8,475 nt of DNA from Actinomycetes bacterium (lineage in GTDB: Bacteria; Actinomycetota; Actinomycetes; Actinomycetales; Cellulomonadaceae): contig JAFAEH010000047.1 of the NCBI GenBank assembly GCA_023424135.1, forward strand, positions 1 to 8,475, written 5' to 3'. Below are positions 1 through 5,465 of this stretch, in pieces. The first letter of the stretch is position 1. The number at the start of each line of letters is the position of its first letter. Made by a program: the position numbers and the translations under genes. The notes under the pieces are model-generated. The model was not told the DNA's origin, did no database searches, and saw only the letters and a program-made list of their open reading frames with translations.

Positions 1-1
1 C

Positions 2-1183
2 GCGTCGGCGGCCCGCGCCCGGACGCTGCTCGCCGCCGCGCTGGTCCCCGCGCTGCTCGCCACGCTGCTCGGCGCCTGGTGGCTGTGGCCCGCCGCGGAC
101 GCGGCTCCCCCGACCTTCGAGACCGACGGGCCGGGCGTGACGTACGTGCGCGGCGAGGTCGTCGACGTGCACCCCGACGACACCGGCACGGCCCAGGCCG
201 TCGCCCGCCTCGCGGACGGGGAGCAGGTCGACGTGCACGTGCCGCCGGAGTACGTCGCGGAGCTCTCGCCGGGCGACGACGTCCGCCTCGCCCGCATGCA
301 GGTCGCCGCCATCGCGTTCGACCCCACCGCCGACCCCGAGGCGATGACGACCCAGCACGTGTTCGTCGACTTCGTGCGCGGCCCGCCGATGGCGCTGCTC
401 GCCGCGGCGTTCGCGCTGCTCGTCGTGCTCGTCGCCCGCTGGCGGGGGCTCGCGGCGCTCGCGGGGATGGTCGTGGGGCTCGGCGTCGTCGCGGTCTTCA
501 CGCTGCCCGCGCTGCTGCAGGGCCGACCCGCGGTGCCCGTCGCGCTCGTGACGAGCGTCGCGATCATGTTCGCCGTGCTGTACCTCGCGCACGGGGTGTC
601 GGTCCGCACGTCCACGGCCCTGGCGGGGACGCTCGTGGGGCTCGTCGCGACCGCGGGGATCGCCGCGTGGGCGGGCGGGGCCGCGCACCTGACGGGTCTG
701 TCCGGCGAGTACGCGCTCGACCTGATGTCCGTCGCACCCGAGGTGCGTCTGCGGGCCGTGCTCGTGTGCGGCATGGTCCTGGCGGGTCTCGGCGTGCTCA
801 ACGACGTGACGATCACGCAGGCGTCCGCGGTGTGGGAGCTGCACGCCGCGAGCCCGGGCCGGGCGTGGCGGTCGCTGTTCTCGCAGGGCATGCGCATCGG
901 CCGTGACCACATCGCGTCGACCGTCTACACGATCGTGTTCGCGTACGTCGGGGCCGCGCTGCCGCTGGTGCTGCTCGTGAGCCTCTCGGACCGTGACCTG
1001 CTGGGCCTGCTGACGAGCGGGGAGATCGCCGAGGAGGTGGTCCGCACGCTCGTCGGCTCGATCGGCCTGGTGCTCGCGATCCCGGTGACGACGGCGCTCG
1101 CGGCGACGTTCGTCCGCCTGAGCGCCGCACCGCCCGCACCGCACGCACCGCACGGCGAGGTGGGGAGGCGCCCGGACGCCTAG
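2..1183 (+). CDS. YibE/F family membrane protein, 5' end outside window
   Basis: The reading frame is already open at the left edge, so the true start lies upstream; an internal GTG at 137 would cut off the first membrane helix. The 393 visible residues show a hydrophobic helix (about residues 8-30), a soluble, probably extracytoplasmic beta-rich segment (about 45-125), then roughly seven more membrane helices (about 130-146, 148-170, 178-195, 203-222, 250-268, 308-328, 345-370). Signature stretches of the YibE/F family (COG5438) are visible: GVLNDVTITQASAVWEL near 264-280, and MRIGRDHIASTVYTIVFAYVG near the seventh helix. The family is a polytopic inner-membrane protein of unknown function, sometimes suggested to be a transporter. 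The C-terminal tail is rich in Pro, Ala and His (PPAPHAPHGE). The gene converges on the ribosomal operon and its last codons form part of the shared terminator stem. The family call is firm, the biochemical role unknown. Confidence 0.9.
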   Translation, partial: ASAARARTLLAAALVPALLATLLGAWWLWPAADAAPPTFETDGPGVTYVRGEVVDVHPDDTGTAQAVARLADGEQVDVHVPPEYVAELSPGDDVRLARMQVAAIAFDPTADPEAMTTQHVFVDFVRGPPMALLAAAFALLVVLVARWRGLAALAGMVVGLGVVAVFTLPALLQGRPAVPVALVTSVAIMFAVLYLAHGVSVRTSTALAGTLVGLVATAGIAAWAGGAAHLTGLSGEYALDLMSVAPEVRLRAVLVCGMVLAGLGVLNDVTITQASAVWELHAASPGRAWRSLFSQGMRIGRDHIASTVYTIVFAYVGAALPLVLLVSLSDRDLLGLLTSGEIAEEVVRTLVGSIGLVLAIPVTTALAATFVRLSAAPPAPHAPHGEVGRRPDA

Positions 1184-1201
1184 GGTCCGAGCGCCTCCCC
1201 A
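1161..1201. terminator. Bidirectional hairpin terminator between convergent genes
   Basis: The arms TGGGGAGGCGC (1161-1171) and its exact complement (1191-1201) are perfect. Inside them CGGAC (1173-1177) pairs with GTCCG (1185-1189), leaving one mismatch and a 7-base loop. The hairpin covers the last codons and stop of the YibE/F gene and lies 11 bases beyond the rpmF stop, so it can end transcription from both sides. There is no T tract, which is usual for high-GC Actinobacteria. Confidence 0.75.
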
Positions 1202-1212
1202 CCGGGGTGCGG

Positions 1213-1398
1213 TCAGGGCGCCGGCGGGAGCGTGTCCGGGTCGAGCAGCCCCCGGCGCAGCGCCGGGACCAGGCGCGGCGGGACGACGACGTCCCGCCCG
1301 TCGACGCGCACACGGGTGAGCGCGACGGGGGTGGCGACCCACTGCGCGCGCCGCGACCGCGTGCGCGAGCGGGACGTCTTCCGCTTGGGGACGGCCAT
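1213..1398 (-). CDS. rpmF: 50S ribosomal protein L32, zinc-free form
   Basis: The 61-residue product starts MAVPKRKTSRSRTRSRRAQW, the highly conserved L32 N-terminus, which threads into the large ribosomal subunit. The zinc-ribbon forms of L32 carry four cysteines in the second half; here there are none, and the tail (VPPRLVPALRRGLLDPDTL) resembles the cysteine-free mycobacterial L32. The start ATG shares one base with the rpmJ stop (TGATG), implying translational coupling, and a GAGG/AGGG purine run in the end of rpmJ can serve as ribosome binding site. It is the last gene of the six-gene operon and is followed by the bidirectional hairpin. It is probably a zinc-independent paralogue used at low zinc, but whether a zinc-binding copy exists elsewhere cannot be seen here. 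Confidence 0.93.
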   Translation of the reverse strand: MAVPKRKTSRSRTRSRRAQWVATPVALTRVRVDGRDVVVPPRLVPALRRGLLDPDTLPPAP

Positions 1399-1520
1399 CA
1401 GCCCTGCCTCGCCTTCCACCGCGGGTTGCGCTTGTTGATGACGTAGGTCTTGCCGCGGCGGCGCACGACGATCGACCCGTCCTTCTTCTTCAGCGACGCG
1501 AGCGATGCGCGGACCTTCAT
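1398..1520 (-). CDS. rpmJ: 50S ribosomal protein L36, zinc-free form (YkgO-like)
   Basis: The product has 40 residues, beginning MKVRASLASLKKKDGSIVVR and ending KTYVINKRNPRWKARQG. The standard L36 carries a Cys-Cys-Cys-His zinc site (CxxC ... C ... H); this version has no cysteine at all and follows the YkgO-type pattern, with asparagine in the VIN position where a cysteine occurs in many relatives. L36 is the smallest protein of the large subunit, near the peptidyl transferase region. The start ATG overlaps the rpmE2 stop by four bases (ATGA), and a strong AGGAGGAG ribosome binding site lies about 5 bases upstream, inside rpmE2. It is fifth in the operon and presumably made when zinc is scarce. 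Confidence 0.95.
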   Translation of the reverse strand: MKVRASLASLKKKDGSIVVRRRGKTYVINKRNPRWKARQG

Positions 1521-1825
1521 CGGTTCTCCTCCTGCGAGTCGTGCGCACCCTGCGGCCCCTGCGGCGACGGGACCGTCGACGTGGACCCGCCGTAGCGGCG
1601 GCGGAACTTCTCGACACGGCCCGCGGTGTCCATGACGCGTGCGCTGCCCGTCCAGAACGGGTGGCTCGCGCTGGAGATCTCGACGTCGATCACGGGGTAG
1701 GCGCGCCCGTCCTCCCACTCGACGGTCCGTGGCGACGTCGCGGTCGATCGCGTGAGGAACGCGAACCCGGCCGAGGCGTCGCGGAAGACGACGGGGTGGT
1801 AGTCGGGGTGGATGCCCTGCTTCAT
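1517..1825 (-). CDS. rpmE2: 50S ribosomal protein L31 type B, zinc-free form
   Basis: The 102-residue product opens MKQGIHPDYHPVVFRDASAG and contains the L31 block ISSASHPFWTGSARVMDTAGRVEKFRRRYG (about residues 50-79). Type A L31 has a CxxC zinc motif; this protein has no cysteine and the type B spacing with an extra loop after residue 20. In other bacteria type B L31 replaces the zinc-loaded form under Zur control, which lets zinc be recovered. The last roughly 22 residues (from STSTVPSPQG onward) form a Ser/Pro/Gln-rich extension beyond the usual end and are probably disordered. A GGTGAGGAGG ribosome binding site overlaps the rpsN stop, 10 bases upstream. The gene lies between rpsN and rpmJ in the same operon. 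Confidence 0.95.
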   Translation of the reverse strand: MKQGIHPDYHPVVFRDASAGFAFLTRSTATSPRTVEWEDGRAYPVIDVEISSASHPFWTGSARVMDTAGRVEKFRRRYGGSTSTVPSPQGPQGAHDSQEENR

Positions 1826-1835
1826 CTGGTCCTCC

Positions 1836-2141
1836 TCACCAGCTCGACTTCGTGACGCCCGGCAGCTCGCCGCGCAGGGCCATCTGACGGAAGCGCACGC
1901 GCGAGAGGCCGAACGCGCGCAGGTGCCCACGTGGGCGTCCGTCGACGAGGTCACGGTTGCGCAGCCGCACGGGGCTCGCGTCGCGCGGCTGGGCGGCGAG
2001 CTCGGCGCGTGCGGCGCGGCGCTCGTCCTCGGTGAGGTGGGGGTTCACGGAGGCGGCGCGCAGCTCGGCGCGTCGTTCCGCGTACCGGGCGACGACCTCG
2101 CGACGCTGGGCGTCGCGCGCGATCTTGCTCTTCTTGGCCAT
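1836..2141 (-). CDS. rpsN: 30S ribosomal protein S14, long zinc-free form
   Basis: The product has 101 residues from MAKKSKIARDAQRREVVARY to GELPGVTKSSW. The C-terminal block RLRNRDLVDGRPRGHLRAFGLSRVRFRQMALRGELPGV is the diagnostic S14 region. The short zinc-binding S14 is about 61 residues with CxxC-x12-CxxC; this long form has no cysteine. It belongs to the small-subunit head near S3 and S10. The gene begins one base after the rpmG stop (TGA-C-ATG), and a GAGGAG purine run in the end of rpmG probably serves as ribosome binding site. Mycobacteria carry a very similar S14 in their Zur-repressed operon of cysteine-free ribosomal proteins, which matches this neighbourhood. Confidence 0.96.
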   Translation of the reverse strand: MAKKSKIARDAQRREVVARYAERRAELRAASVNPHLTEDERRAARAELAAQPRDASPVRLRNRDLVDGRPRGHLRAFGLSRVRFRQMALRGELPGVTKSSW

Positions 2142-2142
2142 G

Positions 2143-2310
2143 TCAGCGCTCCTCGCGGAAGTCGACGTGCCGGCGCAGGACGGGGTCGAACTTGCGCAGC
2201 ACGAGCCGGTCGGGGGTGTTGCCGCGGTTCTTGCGGGTGACGTAGGTGAAGCCGGTGCCGCCGGTGGAGCGGAGCTTGATGACGGGCCGCAGGTCGGTCC
2301 TCCTGGCCAT
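2143..2310 (-). CDS. rpmG: 50S ribosomal protein L33, zinc-free form
   Basis: Translation of the minus strand gives 55 residues: MARRTDLRPVIKLRSTGGTG at the start, then FTYVTRKNRGNTPDRLVLRK and a tail FDPVLRRHVDFREER. The T-x-KNRxNTPDRLxLxK(Y/F)xP core is the L33 signature. Where zinc-binding L33 has CPxC just after this core, this protein has FDPVLRR, and no cysteine is present. The start ATG shares its first base with the rpmB stop (TGATG), so the two are probably translationally coupled; AGGAGG-like bases lie in the end of rpmB and the first codons. It is the second gene of the operon and very likely expressed from the Zur-regulated promoter upstream of rpmB. Confidence 0.95.
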   Translation of the reverse strand: MARRTDLRPVIKLRSTGGTGFTYVTRKNRGNTPDRLVLRKFDPVLRRHVDFREER

Positions 2311-2546
2311 CAGACCTTCTCCCCGCGGGCGAGGATCTCCGCGACGACGACGTCGATGCCGCGCCGGTCGATGGTCTTGATGCCGTCGGTGGACACGCGC
2401 AGCCGCACGGTCCGCCCGAGCGAGGGCACCCAGTAGCGGCGCCGCTGGATGTTCGGCACGAAGCGCCGGGAGGTCCGTCGGCCCGAGTGGGACACCGTGC
2501 GCCCGAAGGTCGGCACCTTCCCGAGGACCTGGCAGTGGTTGCTCAT
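2310..2546 (-). CDS. rpmB: 50S ribosomal protein L28, zinc-free form
   Basis: The 78-residue product runs MSNHCQVLGKVPTFGRTVSH, then SGRRTSRRFVPNIQRRRYWVPSLGRTVRLRVSTDGIKTIDRRGID. The NxSHSxRRTxRRxxPNIQ core identifies L28. Zinc-binding actinobacterial L28 has CxxCGK near residue 5; here it is CQVLGK, so only the first cysteine of that pair survives and the second pair is absent. It is the first gene of the operon and divergent from the Mrf-like gene, with 77 bases between the two starts. No purine-rich ribosome binding site precedes the ATG, while a TACCGT -10 element ends only 8 bases upstream, so the mRNA may be leaderless. The same rpmB/CobW-like divergent arrangement occurs at Rv0105c/Rv0106 in Mycobacterium tuberculosis. 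Confidence 0.95.
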   Translation of the reverse strand: MSNHCQVLGKVPTFGRTVSHSGRRTSRRFVPNIQRRRYWVPSLGRTVRLRVSTDGIKTIDRRGIDVVVAEILARGEKV

Positions 2547-2554
2547 GGCGGACG

Positions 2555-2584
2555 ACGGTAGTTATTGATTATGGTTCTCGTCAA
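2555..2584 (-). promoter_or_regulatory. Probable promoter of the six-gene ribosomal operon
   Basis: On the minus strand, TTGACG (2584-2579) serves as -35 and TACCGT (2560-2555) as an actinobacterial TAnnnT -10, with an 18-base spacer. The -10 ends 8 bases before the rpmB ATG, which predicts transcription starting at or within about 2 bases of the start codon. The spacer contains the proposed Zur box, so bound Zur would block the polymerase. Inference from sequence only. Confidence 0.5.
2566..2580. promoter_or_regulatory. Putative Zur box shared by rpmB operon and Mrf-like gene
   Basis: TGATTATGGTTCTCG matches the actinobacterial Zur consensus of 7-1-7 type (TGAnAATnATTnTCA-like) at about 10 of 15 positions, including TGA at one end and TC near the other. 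It is centred at 2573. A flanking 6-bp perfect inverted repeat, GTAGTT (2558-2563) and AACTAC (2583-2588), has exactly the same centre, giving a 31-base dyad. It lies in the only AT-rich stretch between two divergent genes whose homologues are Zur-repressed in mycobacteria. A single operator could control both directions. Confidence 0.65.
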
Positions 2585-2623
2585 CTACTGCGAGCCGTTC
2601 GCATCAGAACCGTGGAGGACCCC

Positions 2624-3742
2624 GTGCCCCGTACCCCCGTCGTCGTCCTGTCGTCGATCGACCCGATCGAGCGCGAGGCCACGCTGCTCGGCCTGCTCGT
2701 CGACTCCCCCCGGACCGTCGCGGTCCGCCACGACATCCACGACGACGAGGACGGCGGGTCGATCCGCCGCGTCGTCGCCTCCGCCGCCGGGGTCGTCGAG
2801 GACGAGCAGGTGCCGCTCGAGCACGCGTGCCTGTCCTGCGCCGTCCGTGAGGACGCCGTGCCCACGCTGCGCCGCCTGGCCGACGACGGGCGCTGGGACA
2901 CCGTCGTCCTCGCGCTGCCGGTCAGCGCCGAGTCCCTGCCCGTCGTGCGCGCGCTCGGCTGGGCCATGCGCGCGGGCGAGCCCCTCGCCGGCCTGCGGCT
3001 CGCCGACACCGTCACCACGGTCGACCTCGCGGCGTTCGAGCACGACCTGCTGGGGGACGACCTGCTCGACGAGCGCGGCCTCGCCCTGACCGACGACGAC
3101 CGACGCTCCGTCGGTGAGGCCGTCGCCGCGCAGGTCGCGCACGCCGACGTCGTCCTGGTCACGGGCGACACGCACACCCACCCGATCGCGTCCGACCTGC
3201 TGGACCACGTGCGCGCCGCCGACGCACGCCGCGTCGACGGCCGGCTCGGCGTGCGCCTCGTCGACCTCGTCGCGCACGAGCACCGACCCGTCGTCGCGGA
3301 GCGCCGCCTCGACCCCGCGTTCGTCGCCCCCGTCCCGGGCGCACCCACGCAGCACGGCGTCTGGACCATCGACCTGCACACCGACCGCCCGCTGCACCCC
3401 GAGCGCCTGCTGCACGACGTGCAGCGCCTCGGATCCCCGCCCGTGCGGGCGCGCGGGCGCTTCTTCGTGCCCTCGCGCCCCGACACGCTGTGCGTCTGGG
3501 ACGGTGCGGGCGGTCAGCTGAGCATCGGCGCGGCCGGGCCGTGGGGCCGGCGCACCCCCGACACGCGACTGGTGATCACGGGCACGGGTGACGAGGCGCC
3601 CGCGCTGCGCGAGGCGTTCGCCGACCTCGTGCTGTCGGACGCGGAGACGACCCGGGGGTGGGGCGCGTGGCTCGGCCGCCCCGACGTCCTGGCACCGTGG
3701 CTCGGCGAGCGGTCGCCCGCACCGGGGGTCGGCTCGTGGTGA
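2624..3742 (+). CDS. Mrf-like CobW/COG0523 pseudo-GTPase of the zinc-starvation response
   Basis: The 372-residue protein starts at GTG 2624, 5 bases after a GGAGG site (2614-2618); an in-frame GTG at 2612 lies upstream of that site and is less likely. The fold follows the CobW/COG0523 family: an N-terminal beta strand PVVVLSS (5-11), the cysteine motif ACLSCAVRED (68-77, Cys69 and Cys72), the strand ADVVLVTGD (174-182), and a C-terminal CobW-like domain with RPLHPERLLHDV (255-266) and VRARGRFFVPSRPD (274-287). The Walker A GxxGxGKT is replaced by SSIDPIEREAT, and NKxD by TGDT, so GTP hydrolysis is unlikely. These features and the position divergent from rpmB match Rv0106/MSMEG_6069, the mycobacterial ribosome factor Mrf that recruits the hibernation protein under zinc depletion. 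A function in ribosome hibernation here is inferred. A generic zinc chaperone role is the main alternative. Confidence 0.82.
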   Translation: MPRTPVVVLSSIDPIEREATLLGLLVDSPRTVAVRHDIHDDEDGGSIRRVVASAAGVVEDEQVPLEHACLSCAVREDAVPTLRRLADDGRWDTVVLALPVSAESLPVVRALGWAMRAGEPLAGLRLADTVTTVDLAAFEHDLLGDDLLDERGLALTDDDRRSVGEAVAAQVAHADVVLVTGDTHTHPIASDLLDHVRAADARRVDGRLGVRLVDLVAHEHRPVVAERRLDPAFVAPVPGAPTQHGVWTIDLHTDRPLHPERLLHDVQRLGSPPVRARGRFFVPSRPDTLCVWDGAGGQLSIGAAGPWGRRTPDTRLVITGTGDEAPALREAFADLVLSDAETTRGWGAWLGRPDVLAPWLGERSPAPGVGSW

Positions 3743-3745
3743 TCC

Positions 3746-3780
3746 GGTCCGTGGTGCGTGGGCCCGCAGCGCGCCGGACC
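3746..3780 (+). terminator. Possible weak terminator after the Mrf-like gene
   Basis: GGTCCG (3746-3751) and CGGACC (3775-3780) form a 6-bp perfect inverted repeat starting 3 bases after the stop, with a GC-rich interior that can pair further (GCG/CGC around TGGGCCCG). The position between two convergent genes fits a terminator, but the stem is short and there is no T tract. Confidence 0.35.
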
Positions 3781-3792
3781 ACGCCGGGCGGT

Positions 3793-3814
3793 TCGGTGGT
3801 GGGTCGGTGGTGGG
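3793..3814. repeat. Two tandem copies of an 11-bp repeat
   Basis: TCGGTGGTGGG occurs twice in a row (3793-3803 and 3804-3814), followed by a degenerate partial copy, TCGGCCGGTGGTG, reaching the end of the next gene. It sits in the short gap between the convergent Mrf-like gene and the DUF4352 lipoprotein gene. No function is evident. Confidence 0.7.
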
Positions 3815-3829
3815 TCGGCCGGTGGTGCG

Positions 3830-4387
3830 TCAGCCCAGCGTGAGGACGAGCGGCTCGTAGCCGCCCAGCGCGGGGACGACCGTCAGCGTGATGTCCCGCG
3901 GGTCGGCGACGACGAACGCGAGGTCGAAGTTCACGACGCCGGCCCGGTTGAGCTCGAAGCTCGGCCCCGTGGCAGCGATCTGCACGGCAGGGTCGATGAT
4001 CTGGGTCGCCTCCACCCCGCCGGAGACCGCGGTCGCGCTGAGGGTGTGCGGCGAGTACGCACCGCGGGTGCCGTTGGTGATGGTGAACCGGATCCGCACG
4101 GCCTCACCCTCGACGCCCTCGGCCCCCTCGGCCTGGTCCGAGGGCGTGAACCGCACCGGGTCCTTGACCTGGAGGAAGAGGCCGTCGCCGTACTCGAACG
4201 GCCGCCCGAAGGTGATCTGGGCACCCTCGTACGTCGGCTGCACGGTCGGCTCGTTGACCTCGGCGCTCGCGCTCGAGGAGCACGCGCCCAGGGCGAGCGC
4301 GAGCCCGGCGAGGCCCGCGACGAGCGCCGTGACGCGCGTCGGCCCGCCGGGTGCGGTGCGGGAGGAGAGTGCGGAGGTGACGGTCAC
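3830..4387 (-). CDS. DUF4352-like exported lipoprotein
   Basis: The start chosen is GTG at 4387, preceded by AGGAG with a 6-base spacer; it gives 185 residues with a clean signal peptide. A longer in-frame start at 4447 would place 20 Arg/Pro-rich residues before it and has no better ribosome binding site. Residues 17-36 (TRVTALVAGLAGLALALGAC) end in the lipobox LGAC, so Cys36 should be lipidated and the protein tethered outside the membrane. The rest (about 55-185) is a single beta-sandwich-like domain: FGRPFEYGDGLFLQV, then a central block with NGTRGAYSPHTL and a last strand with LTVVPALGGYEPLVLTLG. This matches the DUF4352 type common in actinobacterial surface lipoproteins. It is closely related in pattern to the product of 4740-5465. 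The family has no firmly assigned role. Confidence 0.85.
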   Translation of the reverse strand: MTVTSALSSRTAPGGPTRVTALVAGLAGLALALGACSSSASAEVNEPTVQPTYEGAQITFGRPFEYGDGLFLQVKDPVRFTPSDQAEGAEGVEGEAVRIRFTITNGTRGAYSPHTLSATAVSGGVEATQIIDPAVQIAATGPSFELNRAGVVNFDLAFVVADPRDITLTVVPALGGYEPLVLTLG

Positions 4388-4739
4388 GCGGGGCTCCTGA
4401 GGTCGATGGCCAGGGCGCGGTCGGTCCGGTGCGCGGCCCCTGCGCACGTGTCACCGCACACGCGGTGCGACCACGACCCGGTGCGGCTGTGCGGGGGACG
4501 AGAGGGACCGTGACCAACCGGCCCCCCGAGGCCGCGGTCAACGTAGCAGCCGGTCGTTACCCGCCGGTACGTTCCGCGTTTCGTCGTACGCACGCCGCTG
4601 ACCTGCACCGTCGGACTCACGAGGCCGGGCGGGACGTGCCGTACGTGGGCTGTCCGAGTGACGTCCGCAGGGTGAGCGCGTAACACGCTGTTCACACGGC
4701 GTCCAGGATGCGGACATTGCGCGCCCGATATGCGGCCGC
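4388..4739. other. Gap between the two DUF4352-like genes; no gene seen
   Basis: This stretch of 352 bases has no convincing reading frame. It must carry the upstream region of the lipoprotein gene, which is too far from the other DUF4352-like gene for simple coupling. Visible elements are a 6-bp hairpin CACCGC-ACAC-GCGGTG (4452-4467), a possible minus-strand TACGTT -10 (4545-4540) without a good -35, and a small hairpin AGCGCG-TAA-CACGCT (4675-4689, one G-U pair) that could lie downstream of the 4740 gene. None is strong. Confidence 0.5.
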
Positions 4740-5465
4740 TCAGGACGCGGCGATCGCGAGCTGACCGTACCCGTACAGCGCGGGGACGACCTGCAGCGCC
4801 AGCCCCTGCGACACGTCGACCGCGAAGGCCAGGGAGAACTGCAGGGACCCGCCGTGCGGGATGCTCACGTCCGGCCCGGTCAGGTCCACGCCCTGCTCCG
4901 GGTCCCACACGGCCTCCACCGGGTGCCCGTCGGGCGTCGTGGCGACGACCTGGAGGGTGTTGGGGCGGAACTCCCGACCGGTGCGGTTGCGCACGTCGAC
5001 CTCGATCCGGACCGCCGCACCACCGTCACCGCCTGCGGCGCGTGCGCTCGGCTCGTACGCGCGCGGCGTCAGCACCGTGAAGGACAGCCCGTCGGCGTAG
5101 GTGTACGTCTCGCCGAAGCCGACCGCCCCGCCGGGCTGCTCGACGACATCCTCGTCCGGGGCGACCAGGACGCCGTCCGCGTGGGCCGGCTGCGGCTGCG
5201 CCGGGAAGACGATCCGCAGACCGACGAGCACGGCGACGACGGCGACCAGGGTGAGCAGCACACCCGCGACGACGACGGCACGGCTGCGGTGCAGCGGGGC
5301 CTCGTTCGCCCGCACGTCGCCGACCGTCAGCAGCCCGGTCGTGGGCGGGGAGGCGGAGGCTACGGAAGCACCACCGCGCGCGGATGGCAGCCCTTGCCGC
5401 GGCGTGGGGACCGAGTCGATCCCTCGTGGGAGCGCTCTCGCAACATCGGGACGATCGGTGCTCAC
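4740..5465 (-). CDS. Membrane-anchored DUF4352-like protein
   Basis: The start chosen is GTG at 5465, 6 bases after a GGAG, giving 241 residues. An ATG two codons earlier (5471) abuts that site with no spacing, and a longer form to 5564 adds only low-complexity Pro/Gly/Ala residues. The first 60 residues look disordered and cytoplasmic; residues 63-87 (AVVVAGVLLTLVAVVAVLVGL within it) form one membrane helix. The outer domain (about 115-241) repeats the pattern of the neighbouring lipoprotein: FGETYTYADGLSFTV, then ARAAGGDGGAAVRIEVDVRN, RPNTLQ, SLAFAVDVSQGLALQVVPAL and YGYGQL. The shared blocks, notably FGxxxxYxDGL, PxTL, LAFxV and VVPALxGYxxL, show the two are paralogues. The role is unknown; sensing or protecting at the cell surface is only a guess. 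Confidence 0.82.
   Translation of the reverse strand: MSTDRPDVARALPRGIDSVPTPRQGLPSARGGASVASASPPTTGLLTVGDVRANEAPLHRSRAVVVAGVLLTLVAVVAVLVGLRIVFPAQPQPAHADGVLVAPDEDVVEQPGGAVGFGETYTYADGLSFTVLTPRAYEPSARAAGGDGGAAVRIEVDVRNRTGREFRPNTLQVVATTPDGHPVEAVWDPEQGVDLTGPDVSIPHGGSLQFSLAFAVDVSQGLALQVVPALYGYGQLAIAAS

Noticed and set aside
79..906. Arg/Gly-rich plus-strand frame within the YibE/F gene
   Set aside because: Out-of-frame shadow of a membrane protein with strong family signatures.
2612..2624. Upstream GTG at 2612 as start of the Mrf-like protein
   Set aside because: The GGAGG ribosome binding site lies after it, correctly spaced for the GTG at 2624.
2581..3486. Minus-strand frames opposite the Mrf-like gene
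   Set aside because: Ser/Arg-rich or low-complexity translations without motifs; the plus-strand protein matches a known family along its length and has a good ribosome binding site.
4452..4467. Hairpin upstream of the lipoprotein gene as a riboswitch
   Set aside because: A single short stem without any conserved riboswitch core; GC-rich sequence gives such hairpins often.
3758..4513. Plus-strand frame opposite the DUF4352 lipoprotein
   Set aside because: No motifs; the minus strand encodes a signal peptide with lipobox and a domain repeated in the neighbouring gene.
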